NCBI GenBank assembly: GCA_027306915.1
Contig: DAHUYW010000013.1
Location: 1-64,000, forward strand
DNA length: 64,000 bases
Direction of reading: 5' to 3'
Source of the DNA: Spirochaetales bacterium
GTDB taxonomy: Bacteria; Spirochaetota; Spirochaetia; DAHUYW01
This document shows, one piece after another, positions 50,877-59,328 of this stretch. Position 1 is the stretch's first letter, and each line of letters opens with the position of its first letter. Both the position numbers and the translations under genes were made by a program. The notes under the pieces were generated by a model. It ran no database searches. It saw only the letters and a program-made list of their open reading frames with translations, and had not been told where the DNA came from.

Positions 50877-51437
50877 CTACGAATCGACACGGTTTCCCGG
50901 TTGGTACCGAAGGGTGACGATCCCGCCTCTCGTAGTCGTCGCTTCCACGAGCTTGAGATTACGGCGCTGTGCAATTCCCGTGAAGAGAGGTTTCCCTACG
51001 CCCATGATCACCGGAAACACCATGAGAAGGTACTCGTCGATCAACCCCAAATTGACGAAGGACTGTACCAGGTTCGCGCTCTCGAGAATCGCCATGTTTC
51101 CCCCCTGTTCCAGCCTGAGCTTTTGGATTGCCTCGGGGATGCGCTCCTTCACCACCTGGGCGCTGTTCCATTTCCCCCAGGGCGCTGTAGTAAGCGTCCG
51201 CGAAAAGACAACCTTCGGTGCTTTGTTGATGAAGTCTGCTTGGGGGTTCGTTCCCAGCGGCGTTGTTGGCCAGAAGTTGAGCCACAGTTGGTAGGTGACT
51301 CGCCCGAGCAGGATGGTGTCCCACTCCGGTTTGAGATCGTCCGGGTCGATCGAGGCCGGCCCCCAGTTCATTTCGCCGTCCGGACCGGCGACGTAGCCGT
51401 CGAGCGAAACGAACTCCGCCGCAATCACCTTTCTCAT
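50877..51437 (-). CDS. Dihydrofolate reductase/RibD C-terminal-like protein
   Basis: The 186-aa reductase-like protein begins MRKVIAAEFVSLDGYVAGPD, has WDTILLGRVTYQLW and a late GGIVTLRY end. This is the RibD-C/DHFR-like fold of stress- or resistance-associated reductases often found beside ECF/YCII genes. NADPH probably binds in the GNMAILESANLVQSF region. The substrate is unknown. I chose ATG 51437 because GAGGAGGATTATC precedes it. It is the first gene of the sigma-factor operon. Confidence 0.87.
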   Translation of the reverse strand: MRKVIAAEFVSLDGYVAGPDGEMNWGPASIDPDDLKPEWDTILLGRVTYQLWLNFWPTTPLGTNPQADFINKAPKVVFSRTLTTAPWGKWNSAQVVKERIPEAIQKLRLEQGGNMAILESANLVQSFVNLGLIDEYLLMVFPVIMGVGKPLFTGIAQRRNLKLVEATTTRGGIVTLRYQPGNRVDS

Positions 51438-51701
51438 GATAATCCTCCTCGGCGCGTGAAGCATTTGTGCCGGCGTCGCCTGTTGGCTCGCGACGAAACT
51501 CCGTGTCGCGCTCTTATCAAGGCGACGAACAAGCCCCTGCGAAAATCGACAGCCGGACGCCGAACTTCGATGTTCACCACGAACCTATGAAGCGGATGAA
51601 ATCGACTCGCCGGATTCCGATCCGCACGTCCTCTCTGGTGATGCGGGCGACGCCAGCCTTCCGTCATACGCTCCAGAAGCGTGTTCCGGAGGCATCATGT
51701 A

Positions 51702-51730
51702 TTGACATAGTCCATAGTCCATGTTACATT
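51702..51730 (+). promoter_or_regulatory. Phd/VapC promoter with perfect -35, positioned for leaderless mRNA
   Basis: TTGACA (51702-51707), a 17-bp spacer and TACATT (51725-51730) end six bases before GTG 51737. Within the spacer GTCCATA/GTCCATG is a direct repeat bounded by ACAT and ATGT, a possible operator for the antitoxin. Confidence 0.75.
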
Positions 51731-51736
51731 GTATTC

Positions 51737-51970
51737 GTGAAGAAGACGGTACCAAAATCAGAATTCAAGCCAAAGGCGTTTGAATACCTGCGGCTCGTTC
51801 AGGAGCGTCAGGAGGAGATCGTCATTACCGACCATGGAACGCCCGTGGCGCGGATTGTGCCGATCGCTCGCGACGAAGAACCGGCGCTCATGGAGCTGCG
51901 CGAGATGGTCGTCAAGTACGAGGCGCCCTTTGAAGCCGTGGCAGATGGAGAGTGGGAAGCGACCAAGTGA
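51737..51970 (+). CDS. Phd/YefM-type antitoxin
   Basis: The 77-aa protein (MKKTVPKSEFKPKAFEYLRL, then VITDHGTPVARIVPI) matches the Phd/YefM antitoxins, whose N-terminal half binds operator DNA and whose C-terminal half neutralises the toxin. It starts with GTG 51737; no ribosome-binding site is present, and the promoter places transcription at the start codon. Its stop overlaps the toxin start as GTGA (51967-51970), so synthesis is coupled. Confidence 0.87.
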   Translation: MKKTVPKSEFKPKAFEYLRLVQERQEEIVITDHGTPVARIVPIARDEEPALMELREMVVKYEAPFEAVADGEWEATK

Positions 51971-52362
51971 TCGTTCTCGACACTCACGTGCTGATCTGGT
52001 ACCTCGACGGCAGAGAGCAGCTCTCAGAAAAAGCGTCAGCAGTCCTCAAGGAGGCCGTAAGCCGGCGAGCCGTCAACGTGTCGAGCATCTCCGCCTGGGA
52101 GATCTACATGCTAACCAAGAAGGGCCGATTGGAGCTTCGCATTCCTGTCGCCACCTGGATGGAGCGAGTCGAGCGTCTCTCGTTCATCCATTTCATTCCA
52201 GTAGACAATGAGATCGCGCGCCTTTCGGTTGACCTTTCCGATACGGAGCCAGCCGACCCGGCAGATCGGATCATCATTGCGACCGCACAGTCACTGGGGC
52301 TACCGCTGGTGACTGCGGACGCCCGCATCAGGAAGGTATCCGCCGTCGAAACGATCTGGTAA
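51967..52362 (+). CDS. PIN-domain toxin (VapC-like ribonuclease)
   Basis: The 131-aa PIN protein has the acidic residues of the family in LDTHVLIWYLDG, ISAWEIYMLTKKG and EPADPADRIIIATAQ, then LVTADARI. PIN toxins cleave tRNA or rRNA when not bound by their antitoxin. GTG 51967 gives MIVLDTHVLIW, the canonical start, and overlaps the antitoxin stop; the frame is open a few codons upstream. It is a type II toxin-antitoxin pair of the Phd-VapC combination. Confidence 0.88.
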   Translation: MIVLDTHVLIWYLDGREQLSEKASAVLKEAVSRRAVNVSSISAWEIYMLTKKGRLELRIPVATWMERVERLSFIHFIPVDNEIARLSVDLSDTEPADPADRIIIATAQSLGLPLVTADARIRKVSAVETIW

Positions 52363-52451
52363 CCAGTGCAGCCCGAACGAACCGTCCGAAAACACACCAA
52401 CGGATTGTCACATGAATAGTGGTCAATAAAATAACGCCGGACATATTATAA

Positions 52452-52461
52452 AACGGCCGTT
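52452..52461. promoter_or_regulatory. Palindrome upstream of the TetR gene
   Basis: AACGGCCGTT is a perfect 10-bp palindrome in an AT-rich stretch (52430-52488) directly before the TetR start. A second, similar ATAACGCCGG lies just upstream. A self-regulating operator is plausible. Confidence 0.4.
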
Positions 52462-52489
52462 ATTATAACTCCTGTTATATTTAATCAAT

Positions 52490-53152
52490 ATGTCACAGCG
52501 AGCCATTTTCACGAAAGAGACGATCATTGAGGCGACCTTTCAGCTCACGCGGGAACTCGGTTGGGGGGCGGTTAGCTCCCGCACTATCGCGCGGCGGCTC
52601 GGCTCCTCGACCATGCCTATCTACTCCACCACGCGCTCCATGAGCGAGCTCGAGCGAGAGGTGAGGAGGCGCACCGAAGCGATGCTCCTCGACTACCAGC
52701 GGAAGCCGGCGACGGATGACATCGCTCTGAACAAGGCGATCGGTTATGTGGTTTTCGCGCGCGAAGAGAAGAACCTCTTTCGATTCTTGTACGTGGACCG
52801 GACGGTAAGGGAACGCACGATCGGAGGGGGAGCCTCCAGCGCCGCGACCACGCCGACCGCGGGCGCGAACGCGTCGGATACCGGCGCGGTCACGGGAGAC
52901 GGCGCCGCTGATGCTGCTTGCGAAAACGAGAGACCGCTCCCAACCCTCGAAGAGCTCACCAGCGGAGAGGCGCTTCCCACCCTGGAGGAGCAGGCGCAAG
53001 TCGCCATGAGGGATCCCCGCATCCTCAAGAGCTGGATATTTACCCACGGTCTCGCCTCGATGATCGCAAGTGGAGTGATCGATCTGTCTGACGAGGTTGT
53101 CGGGAGCCTTCTGCAGGAGGCCGGAGCGGCACTCGTACAGTCGGCGAAATAG
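52490..53152 (+). CDS. TetR-family regulator with low-complexity insert
   Basis: The 220-aa protein has a TetR HTH in residues 5-55 (IIEATFQLTRELGWGAVSSR, then TIARRLGSSTMPIYSTTRSM) and a helical ligand/dimer domain. About residues 105-145 are a low-complexity Gly/Ala/Thr/Ser stretch (GGGASSAATTPTAGANASD) that is unusual for the family. No ribosome-binding site is obvious before ATG 52490. The next gene begins 11 bases after its stop and is probably co-transcribed and part of its regulon. Confidence 0.82.
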   Translation: MSQRAIFTKETIIEATFQLTRELGWGAVSSRTIARRLGSSTMPIYSTTRSMSELEREVRRRTEAMLLDYQRKPATDDIALNKAIGYVVFAREEKNLFRFLYVDRTVRERTIGGGASSAATTPTAGANASDTGAVTGDGAADAACENERPLPTLEELTSGEALPTLEEQAQVAMRDPRILKSWIFTHGLASMIASGVIDLSDEVVGSLLQEAGAALVQSAK

Positions 53153-53162
53153 GGAGGTCAAC

Positions 53163-53852
53163 GTGAACGATCTGAAGGTTGGAACAGAGGTTCTTCGGGA
53201 GGATTTCGACTTTGCGCGGGCCCACACCCCCGAGGTGCAGAACTACGCTATGGAATCGAGAATGTTTACCCGCGCCCCCAACGGCAAGGTGATCGATGAG
53301 AGCGTCTTTCGGCTTCGCCTGACGGCAACCCCCGGCTCCCTTCTCGGAATCGACGGCGATCGCGACACCTGCACAGGCTTCACCGTGCAGCATGGGAATG
53401 AAGAAGCGGTCTCGATCCCCTCCCTTTCGGGGTGGAGCTACACCTTCAAGCATAGGCGCGGGGAGCGTGATGATCGCGGACAGGTCCTGGGAATTGATCA
53501 TAAACCCTTTGAAAAGCTCGCCGACGCGAACCGGAAGCCGCTGCCGGAGGTCATCGCGTATCATGTCTACAACGCCTTCATCGACTTTCATTCCTTCCAG
53601 GTTTTTACCGAGCCGACGGTAGGCGGCCGGGGCATTCAGGACCTCGTGGGCATCGGCCAGAAGATCGTCCACGCCGCCTCGCACAGCCGACCGTCAACGA
53701 GCCTCGCCGGCTCGGTGGGCGAGGGCTCCTACTTCGAAAACGGCGAGGTCACCCTCGAGCTGAAGGGGCTCAGCCTCGTCGCCGACCCGAATCACCCTTC
53801 CCGCCGGCGAGGCCTCCTCTGTCACTCCGTGCGCGAAAGCGACACCTCGTAG
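53163..53852 (+). CDS. Hypothetical protein downstream of TetR
   Basis: The 229-aa protein is of no family I recognise. It begins with GTG 53163 after GGGAGG. The sequence includes MESRMFTRAPNGKVIDESVF, a FKHRRGERDD stretch and DFHSFQVFTEPTVGGRGIQD. It has no signal peptide or transmembrane helix. Adjacency to the TetR gene suggests co-regulation. Its last 31 bases overlap, tail to tail, a truncated winged-helix gene, so its C-terminus may have been formed at a rearrangement junction. Confidence 0.55.
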   Translation: MNDLKVGTEVLREDFDFARAHTPEVQNYAMESRMFTRAPNGKVIDESVFRLRLTATPGSLLGIDGDRDTCTGFTVQHGNEEAVSIPSLSGWSYTFKHRRGERDDRGQVLGIDHKPFEKLADANRKPLPEVIAYHVYNAFIDFHSFQVFTEPTVGGRGIQDLVGIGQKIVHAASHSRPSTSLAGSVGEGSYFENGEVTLELKGLSLVADPNHPSRRRGLLCHSVRESDTS

Positions 53853-54202
53853 CCCTTCGCGTCGGGCTCGATAAATCGGAGAAGGCGCTCGACCTCCTCG
53901 GTGAGCGAGGCGGCGGTTTTCTTGTCGAATCGAGCGAAGGGCGTGATGGTCAGCGTCGCGCGCATCAAGGTTGCCTTGACGACTGCTCGCCCCGCGATGA
54001 GATCGGCGAGCTCCTCCCGGCTGAAATCCTCGAGCCGCGTCCACAGTCCGATGTACGGGGAGGAGGCGAGCTGGGATTGAAGCCCTACCAGCCGCCCGAT
54101 CATCTCCACAACGCCGACCGAAGCGCGCTCGAGCAGGGCCTGCCGGGCGAGGGTGGCACGATTGAGCCGGCGAAGAGTAAGTGGCTCGGAGGGAACCTTC
54201 AC
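53822..54202 (-). pseudogene. Fragment of a winged-helix (HTH_42/AlkZ-like) protein
   Basis: The 126 residues from GTG 54202 match the N-terminus of the AlkZ/YcaQ-like winged-helix family: LTLRRLNRATLARQALLERA, MIGRLVGLQSQLASSPYIGL and LIAGRAVVKATLMRATLTI. Complete members are about 350-400 aa, so roughly two thirds are missing at the C-terminus. The frame ends in RTE and overlaps the convergent gene. I read it as a remnant. The upstream frame to 54376 has no family similarity. Confidence 0.65.
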
Positions 54203-54421
54203 TTTGAGTACCTCGTCTCGCGGCGGCAAACTCGGACGGCGTCCCGTCCTACACGGTGCGCGTAGACCAGGATCGTCGTGTCCACCCCGGCCATCCGCCT
54301 CGTCCCGCTGAGTAACCGTATCACTCATCGCGCGCGGGGTCCACGATAGCTCAGCTCTATCGAGCCGTCCCTTCACGCGCTCTGACGAGGTTCTCCGTGG
54401 CCGGCGGCGCGGGAGCCCTCG

Positions 54422-55261
54422 CTATCCCTTTACCCCTCCGGCGGTCAATCCGGCGACGAGATACTTCTGGAGCACGAGCGCGAGGATCACCGGCGGCAGG
54501 GAGGCGATGATTCCGCCGGTCGCCATAAGGCCGAAGTCGACGGCGTGGCGTGCCGTGAACTCCGAGATCGCCACCGGCAGGGTCTTTGCCGCAGTCGTGG
54601 AAGTGAAGACAAGGGCATAGAGGAACTCATCCCAGGCGAGAAGGATACCGAAGAGCACGGCCGTGATCACGCCGGGCAGCGACAGGGGAACCACGACGCT
54701 GCGCAGCGCGCCCAGGCGCGACGCCCCGTCGATCATCGCCGCCTCCTCGAGCTCGAAGGGTATCGAATCGAAGAAGCCCTTGAGGATCCAAGTGAGGAAC
54801 GGTATGAGAAAGGAGGTGTATACGAGCGCGAGCCCGATCGTGGTGTTGAGCAGCCCAAGCGAGCTCAAGAGCAGGTAAATAGGCAGGAGAACCGCGACCG
54901 GCGGGGTCATGTAGGTGGCAAGCATCAGATAGAGAAGACCGCTTCGACCTCGCGAGCGAAATCGCGAGAGGGAGTAGGCGCCGAGGGTCCCTACGGCGAG
55001 CGCAATGAGGGTTGCCAGTCCCGACACGATCGTGCTGTTCCGCAAGGCCATCCGAAACTCGCTACCATCCGCCCCGATGAATAGCTGGACGTAGCGCTCG
55101 AGCGTGCCGTGCGGCGGAATCCAGGCGAGCGGCTTCGAGATGAGATCCCGCAGAGAGGCGATGCTCGAGATCACGAGCCAGGCAAAGGGCGCGAGGATAA
55201 CGAGGGTGAGGAGAAGTGCCGCGAGATAGAGCCCGCTTCCCCGGAGCAATCTCCGGCTCAT
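54422..55261 (-). CDS. Sugar ABC transporter permease (MalG-type)
   Basis: The 279-aa CUT1 permease has six helices, an EAA loop IPFELEEAAMIDGASRLGAL followed by RSVVVPLSLPGV, and the terminal LVAGLTAGGVKG. The start overlaps the MalF-type stop by ATGA (55258-55261). It is last in an operon of binding protein, MalF-type and MalG-type genes. There is no ATPase gene with it. Confidence 0.9.
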   Translation of the reverse strand: MSRRLLRGSGLYLAALLLTLVILAPFAWLVISSIASLRDLISKPLAWIPPHGTLERYVQLFIGADGSEFRMALRNSTIVSGLATLIALAVGTLGAYSLSRFRSRGRSGLLYLMLATYMTPPVAVLLPIYLLLSSLGLLNTTIGLALVYTSFLIPFLTWILKGFFDSIPFELEEAAMIDGASRLGALRSVVVPLSLPGVITAVLFGILLAWDEFLYALVFTSTTAAKTLPVAISEFTARHAVDFGLMATGGIIASLPPVILALVLQKYLVAGLTAGGVKG

Positions 55262-56244
55262 CCGGCCACCCCCTCCGACCTGACGATGCGCAGGTAGAGC
55301 ACGACAAAGAGCATGATGAGAAGGACGGTGAGCACCGCGTAGCTGGCCGCGCTTCCGAGGCGCAGGAAGCTGAAAGCCTCCTGGTAGACATAGAACGAGA
55401 CCGTCTTTGTCGAGCTCGCCGGGCCTCCTCCCGTCATGACGTAGATGATGTCGAAGACCTTGAGCGACTCGATCGTGCGAAGCACAAGCGCCACGAGCAG
55501 GGTCGGTCGAATGCCGGGAAGGGTGATTGCGGCGAAGCGCCGCAACGAGCCGGCCCCGTCGACCCTCGATGCCTCGTAGAGCTCCTTCGGGATAGTCTGC
55601 AGTCCGGCCAGCACGAGGAGGGCCACCACGGGGAAGTTCTTCCAGACATCCGCGATAACCACCATGTTCATTGCCATGGGCGCCGTGCCAAGCCAGGAGC
55701 GATAGCCTGCAAGGAGATGGGTTTGGGTGAGTAGCGCGTTCAAGGCGCCATACTCAGGGTTGTAGATCCAGCGCCACATCGCGGCGTTGACGACCGTCGG
55801 GAGGGCGAGCGGAAGAACGAGGAGCGCGCGAACAAGCTTGCGACCGTGAAAGCTCTCGTTGAGAAGGAGCGCCACTGCGACGCCGAGGACAAGCTCGAGC
55901 GATACCGAGGTCACGCCAAAATAGAGGGTGTGCAGGATTCCTGCCACAAATTCCGTATTCTTGAGCGCGGCCAGATAGTTCCCGAGCCCCACCCACAGGT
56001 AATCCTTGCCGAGGAGCGGGGCATCGAAGAGGCTCGCGTAGGCCGTGCGGAGGAAGGGATACCCTACGACCGCCGCGACTGCAAGCAGTGCCGGCGCGAA
56101 CATGATCCATGCGGCAATGGCTCTCCGCCGCTCCATCGTCAGTCGGTGGGCGATCCCAACCGGCCGGTACTGCGCGGCGCCCGGGCCGCCGGTCTTTCGC
56201 AGAGAGGCGGCGAGCCTGCCGCCTCTCCTTTCCTTTTTTGCCAC
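55258..56244 (-). CDS. Sugar ABC transporter permease (MalF-type, GTG start)
   Basis: The 328-aa CUT1 permease has a basic 40-residue leader, then six helices. The EAA loop is IPKELYEASRVDGAGSLRRF, then AAITLPGIRPT, and MTGGGPASSTKTVSFYVYQE follows. It begins at GTG 56244 with only a weak GGGTCGG upstream. It starts 14 bases after the binding-protein stop and overlaps the MalG-type start by four bases. Confidence 0.9.
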   Translation of the reverse strand: MAKKERRGGRLAASLRKTGGPGAAQYRPVGIAHRLTMERRRAIAAWIMFAPALLAVAAVVGYPFLRTAYASLFDAPLLGKDYLWVGLGNYLAALKNTEFVAGILHTLYFGVTSVSLELVLGVAVALLLNESFHGRKLVRALLVLPLALPTVVNAAMWRWIYNPEYGALNALLTQTHLLAGYRSWLGTAPMAMNMVVIADVWKNFPVVALLVLAGLQTIPKELYEASRVDGAGSLRRFAAITLPGIRPTLLVALVLRTIESLKVFDIIYVMTGGGPASSTKTVSFYVYQEAFSFLRLGSAASYAVLTVLLIMLFVVLYLRIVRSEGVAG

Positions 56245-56258
56245 TGCCGGGACCGACC

Positions 56259-57503
56259 CTAGCGCAGGTTCGACTGAGTCACCTGGCGGGCCGCCTCTTG
56301 CAACGCTGCCTCGGGGGAGGCCTCGCCGATGAGCGCCCGGTGGAGCTGCGTCTGGAGAATCGCCGAGAGCTGCTGGTACTGCACGAGCAGCGGGCGAACC
56401 GGCATGACCGGAAGCTCCAGCTTCGCCGCCGCGACGAGACTCTGCTGTCCTTCCTGGACCGCCGGATTGTCGTAGGAGGCCCCCCAGATCGGGAGGCTCA
56501 AGCGGGCATACTTTTCCTGGATTGGGACGCTCGTGAGGAACTGGATGTATTTGAGCGCCGCATCCGGATTCCGGGAGCCGCTCATAATCCCGAGACCCAT
56601 CGAACCGTTCACGCCCGAGTACTTGGTGTTCGCCCCGTCACCTGGGAAGGGGATCACCTCGACCTGTCCTGCCACGGTCGACTGCGTCGGGTCATTCGCG
56701 AGGGCATACATGTAGGTCCAGTTTGCCGCAAAGGCGGCCTCGCCGGACGAGAAGACACGGCGGACATCCTCTTCGAGCGATTCCGTCGATGCAGGGTTGG
56801 AGAGGCCCTGCTTCAGGGTATTCACCATGTAGGAGAGCGCCGCGAAGCCGCCCCCCGTTTGAAAGGTCGGCCTGCCGTTTGTGTCAAAGAAGCTGCCGCC
56901 GAAGCCGTTCACGAGGGCGGTGTAGTCACAGATCATTGCCTCCGCCTGCGCCCAGCTCCACACGATCGGATAGCGGACGATCCCCCTGTCCTTCAGCACC
57001 TTCGCCTGCGAGGCGAGCTCCGTGAGGGTCGCAGGCGGCGCCGTGATCCCTGCCTTCGCGAGCATCGCCTTGTTGTAGAAGAGGTACTTCGTGTCGAGAA
57101 TCCAGGGGATGCCATAGTAGCGGTTGTTGTACTTGGCGGTCATCCAGGCGCCCGGAAGGACCCCATCGATCATCGACTTCGGGATCTTGTCGGAAATGTC
57201 CTTCAGGATCCCGTTGCGGGCGAACTCTCCCGGCCAGATCACGTCGAAGAGCACCACGTCGTAGGCGTTCCCCCCCGCCGCCGCCGCTGCGATTATCTTG
57301 TTGTGCAGCGCCTCGTAGGCGACCAGCTCCGGGTTTACCTTGATCCCCGGGTTTGCGCTCTGGAAGTCCGCCGTCATGTTGCGAATGTCGTCCTCGCTGT
57401 AGGCCGCCTGCTGCATGAACAGGACATTGAGGGTGATTTGTTCCGCCGACACCGCCACCGTCAGAGCCCCGAGCACCACGAAAAGAGCAAGCACTCGTTT
57501 CAT
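56259..57503 (-). CDS. Sugar ABC transporter substrate-binding protein (CUT1)
   Basis: The 414-aa family-1 solute-binding protein has a cleavable signal MKRVLALFVVLGALTVAVSA, then EQITLNVLFMQQAAYSEDDI, AYDVVLFDVIWPGEFARNGI, GIPWILDTKYLFYNK and FSSGEAAFAANWTYMYA. It resembles oligo- or disaccharide binding proteins such as those for trehalose/maltose or raffinose; the ligand is unknown. AAAAGGAGG precedes ATG 57503 and a good promoter is at 57561-57589. Confidence 0.92.
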   Translation of the reverse strand: MKRVLALFVVLGALTVAVSAEQITLNVLFMQQAAYSEDDIRNMTADFQSANPGIKVNPELVAYEALHNKIIAAAAAGGNAYDVVLFDVIWPGEFARNGILKDISDKIPKSMIDGVLPGAWMTAKYNNRYYGIPWILDTKYLFYNKAMLAKAGITAPPATLTELASQAKVLKDRGIVRYPIVWSWAQAEAMICDYTALVNGFGGSFFDTNGRPTFQTGGGFAALSYMVNTLKQGLSNPASTESLEEDVRRVFSSGEAAFAANWTYMYALANDPTQSTVAGQVEVIPFPGDGANTKYSGVNGSMGLGIMSGSRNPDAALKYIQFLTSVPIQEKYARLSLPIWGASYDNPAVQEGQQSLVAAAKLELPVMPVRPLLVQYQQLSAILQTQLHRALIGEASPEAALQEAARQVTQSNLR

Positions 57504-57560
57504 GGACTGCCTCCTTTTGGTTTGTTACTAAGTGTACGTAAGCTATGTGTTGGTGGAGAC

Positions 57561-57589
57561 ATTCTAGGAGCGCGGCGTTGAAAAGTCAA
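57561..57589 (-). promoter_or_regulatory. Strong sigma-70-like promoter of the second sugar ABC operon
   Basis: On the minus strand, TTGACT (57584-57589), a 17-bp spacer and TAGAAT (57561-57566). Downstream TTAC...GTAA half-sites (57525-57540) could be an operator. Confidence 0.7.
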
Positions 57590-57615
57590 ACCTATTTTTT
57601 GTCGCGTATTCGCCC

Positions 57616-58284
57616 CTATCCCTGTCCGGTCGCAAGGTCCGAAAGCACCGACGCTCCGGCGAGCCCGAAGTTCTCCTTGGCATATTCGTAGGCGGTCTTG
57701 CCGTCGTCGCTTGCGAGCCTCTTGTTCGCGCCGGCCGCAAGGAGCGCGGCGATGACTGCAGGGCTCGTGTTGTTGTAAGCGGCAAGCATCAAGGGCGTCC
57801 TCCCCCGCTTGTCTCGATCGTTCACGCGAGCGCCTGCGTCGATCAGCGCCTTGACCGCAGCCGGATCGCTGTTGCCCCCCAGCACGCCCGCCGCCCACAT
57901 GAGGGGCGTCTCCCCTTCCCTGTTCCGGTCGCTCACCTTCGCTCCGGCCGCGAGGAGCGCCTTGATGACATCGGGATTCGAGTTGCCGGCGGCCGCCCAC
58001 ATGAGGGCGGTATCCCCGAGACCGTCGCGGTCCTCCACTCGCGCCCCGGCCGCGAGGAGAAGCTTCACGACCGCCACGTCCGGATTGTGCGCAGCCGCAA
58101 ACATGAGTGGCGTCATCCCATTTGCATCACGGGCCTCGACTCGTGCTCCGCCCTGAACGGCTTCCCGAACCTGCTGCGCCGTCGCGTCGCGCGAGAGCAT
58201 GAAGAAGCTCGTCGAAGTCGAGCTCTGGGCGAACGCCGCGGCACCAACGAGGAACGCAAGAACAGACACTACATAACGTTTCAT
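57616..58284 (-). CDS. Exported ankyrin-repeat protein
   Basis: The 222-aa protein has a signal MKRYVVSVLAFLVGAAAFAQ, then four to five ankyrin repeats with the GxTPLMxAA helix pattern: GMTPLMFAAAHN, GDTALMWAAAGN, GETPLMWAAGVL, GRTPLMLAAYNN and a final DGKTAYEYAKEN. Ankyrin repeats mediate protein-protein contact; a periplasmic location is likely. ATG 58284 is chosen for the signal peptide. Its 5' end abuts the broken ABC ATPase gene on the other strand, near an apparent rearrangement point. Confidence 0.87.
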   Translation of the reverse strand: MKRYVVSVLAFLVGAAAFAQSSTSTSFFMLSRDATAQQVREAVQGGARVEARDANGMTPLMFAAAHNPDVAVVKLLLAAGARVEDRDGLGDTALMWAAAGNSNPDVIKALLAAGAKVSDRNREGETPLMWAAGVLGGNSDPAAVKALIDAGARVNDRDKRGRTPLMLAAYNNTSPAVIAALLAAGANKRLASDDGKTAYEYAKENFGLAGASVLSDLATGQG

Positions 58285-58302
58285 GCCACAAGCATAGCAC
58301 AG

Positions 58303-59310
58303 ACGGCGGGCGGGGGCGACGTCGAGACCCTGTTCAGCTGGGCGGGTCAGCTCAAGGAGCAGAACCGCGCGATAGTCTACATCACCCGCCGTATGGAAGA
58401 GATCCATCGAATCGCCGATCGCATCACGGTCCTTCGGGACGGGAGGCTCGTGGGAACGGATGTCGCGGCCAACTTCTCAGACCGAAGGATCATCACTTGG
58501 ATGGTCGGCCGAGAGGTGGATTGGGAGTTCGTCCGGAGCAGACGCTCGACAACAAAAGAAACGTTGCGCGTCGAAGAGCTTACGATCCATGGCGTGACCC
58601 GCTCGCGCAAGCCCGCGGTCGAACGGGTGAGCTTCGCCGTGAGAGCGGGGGAGATCCTCGGGATCGGCGGCCTCCAAGGCTCGGGGGCAAGGGATCTCGT
58701 GTTCGGTCTCTTTGGAGCCCTCAAGGGCCGCGTGCTGCTCGATGGCCGGCCGGTTTCGATTCGATCGCCTCGTGATGCTATTCGCAGGGGGATCTCCCTG
58801 CTCACGAACGACAGAAAAGCCACGGGCCTTATGCTCTCGATGTCGATCGTAGCCAATCTCTGTATCGCGGACCTCGGCAGGCTCACGCGGCTCGGCTGGA
58901 GGCTGCCGGGCAGGGAAAAGCGCGCGGCCGACTCCCTCGCGAAGGCGCTGTCGATAAGGGCTTCCTCCCTTGAGATGGAGGTGGCCGATCTGTCGGGCGG
59001 CAACCAGCAGAAGGTAGCAATCGGCAAGTGGCTGCAGACTTCGCCGCGGGTCTTGCTGCTCGACGAGCCCACCCGCGGAATCGACGTGGCCACGAAGCAC
59101 GAGATCCACCGCCTCATGGACGAGTGGACCGCTCAAGGAATAGCGATCGTGCTAATAACCTCCGAGATGCCGGAGCTTCTCTCCTTAAGCGATCGGATCA
59201 TCGTCCTCCACCGAGGGGTTGTCGCAGTGGAGCTGCCCGCGGAAGCGGCCACGGCCGAAGCCGTCCTCGAGGCGGCGATGGGAAGCGTGAACCAGCGAAA
59301 TGGGAACTGA
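58303..59310 (+). pseudogene. C-terminal part of a ribose-type ABC ATPase (5' truncated)
   Basis: The frame encodes the end of NBD1 (VYITRRMEEIHRIADRITVL) and a complete NBD2 with GLQGSGARD, LSGGNQQKVAIGKW and LLLDEPTRGIDVATK. Everything before the NBD1 H-loop, including Walker A, signature and Walker B of NBD1, is missing, and the H-loop His is Arg. The first recognisable residues (about 58327) lie some 40 bases from the divergent ankyrin gene start. It may be inactive. The N-terminal part of such an ATPase is found separately at 62647-63060. Confidence 0.85.
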
Positions 59311-59328
59311 GATAAGGAGGCAGCGCAG

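Noticed and set aside
54203..54376. N-terminal extension of the AlkZ-like fragment from ATG 54376
   Set aside because: The extra residues show no family similarity and are Arg/Asp/Gly-rich; the similarity begins near GTG 54202.
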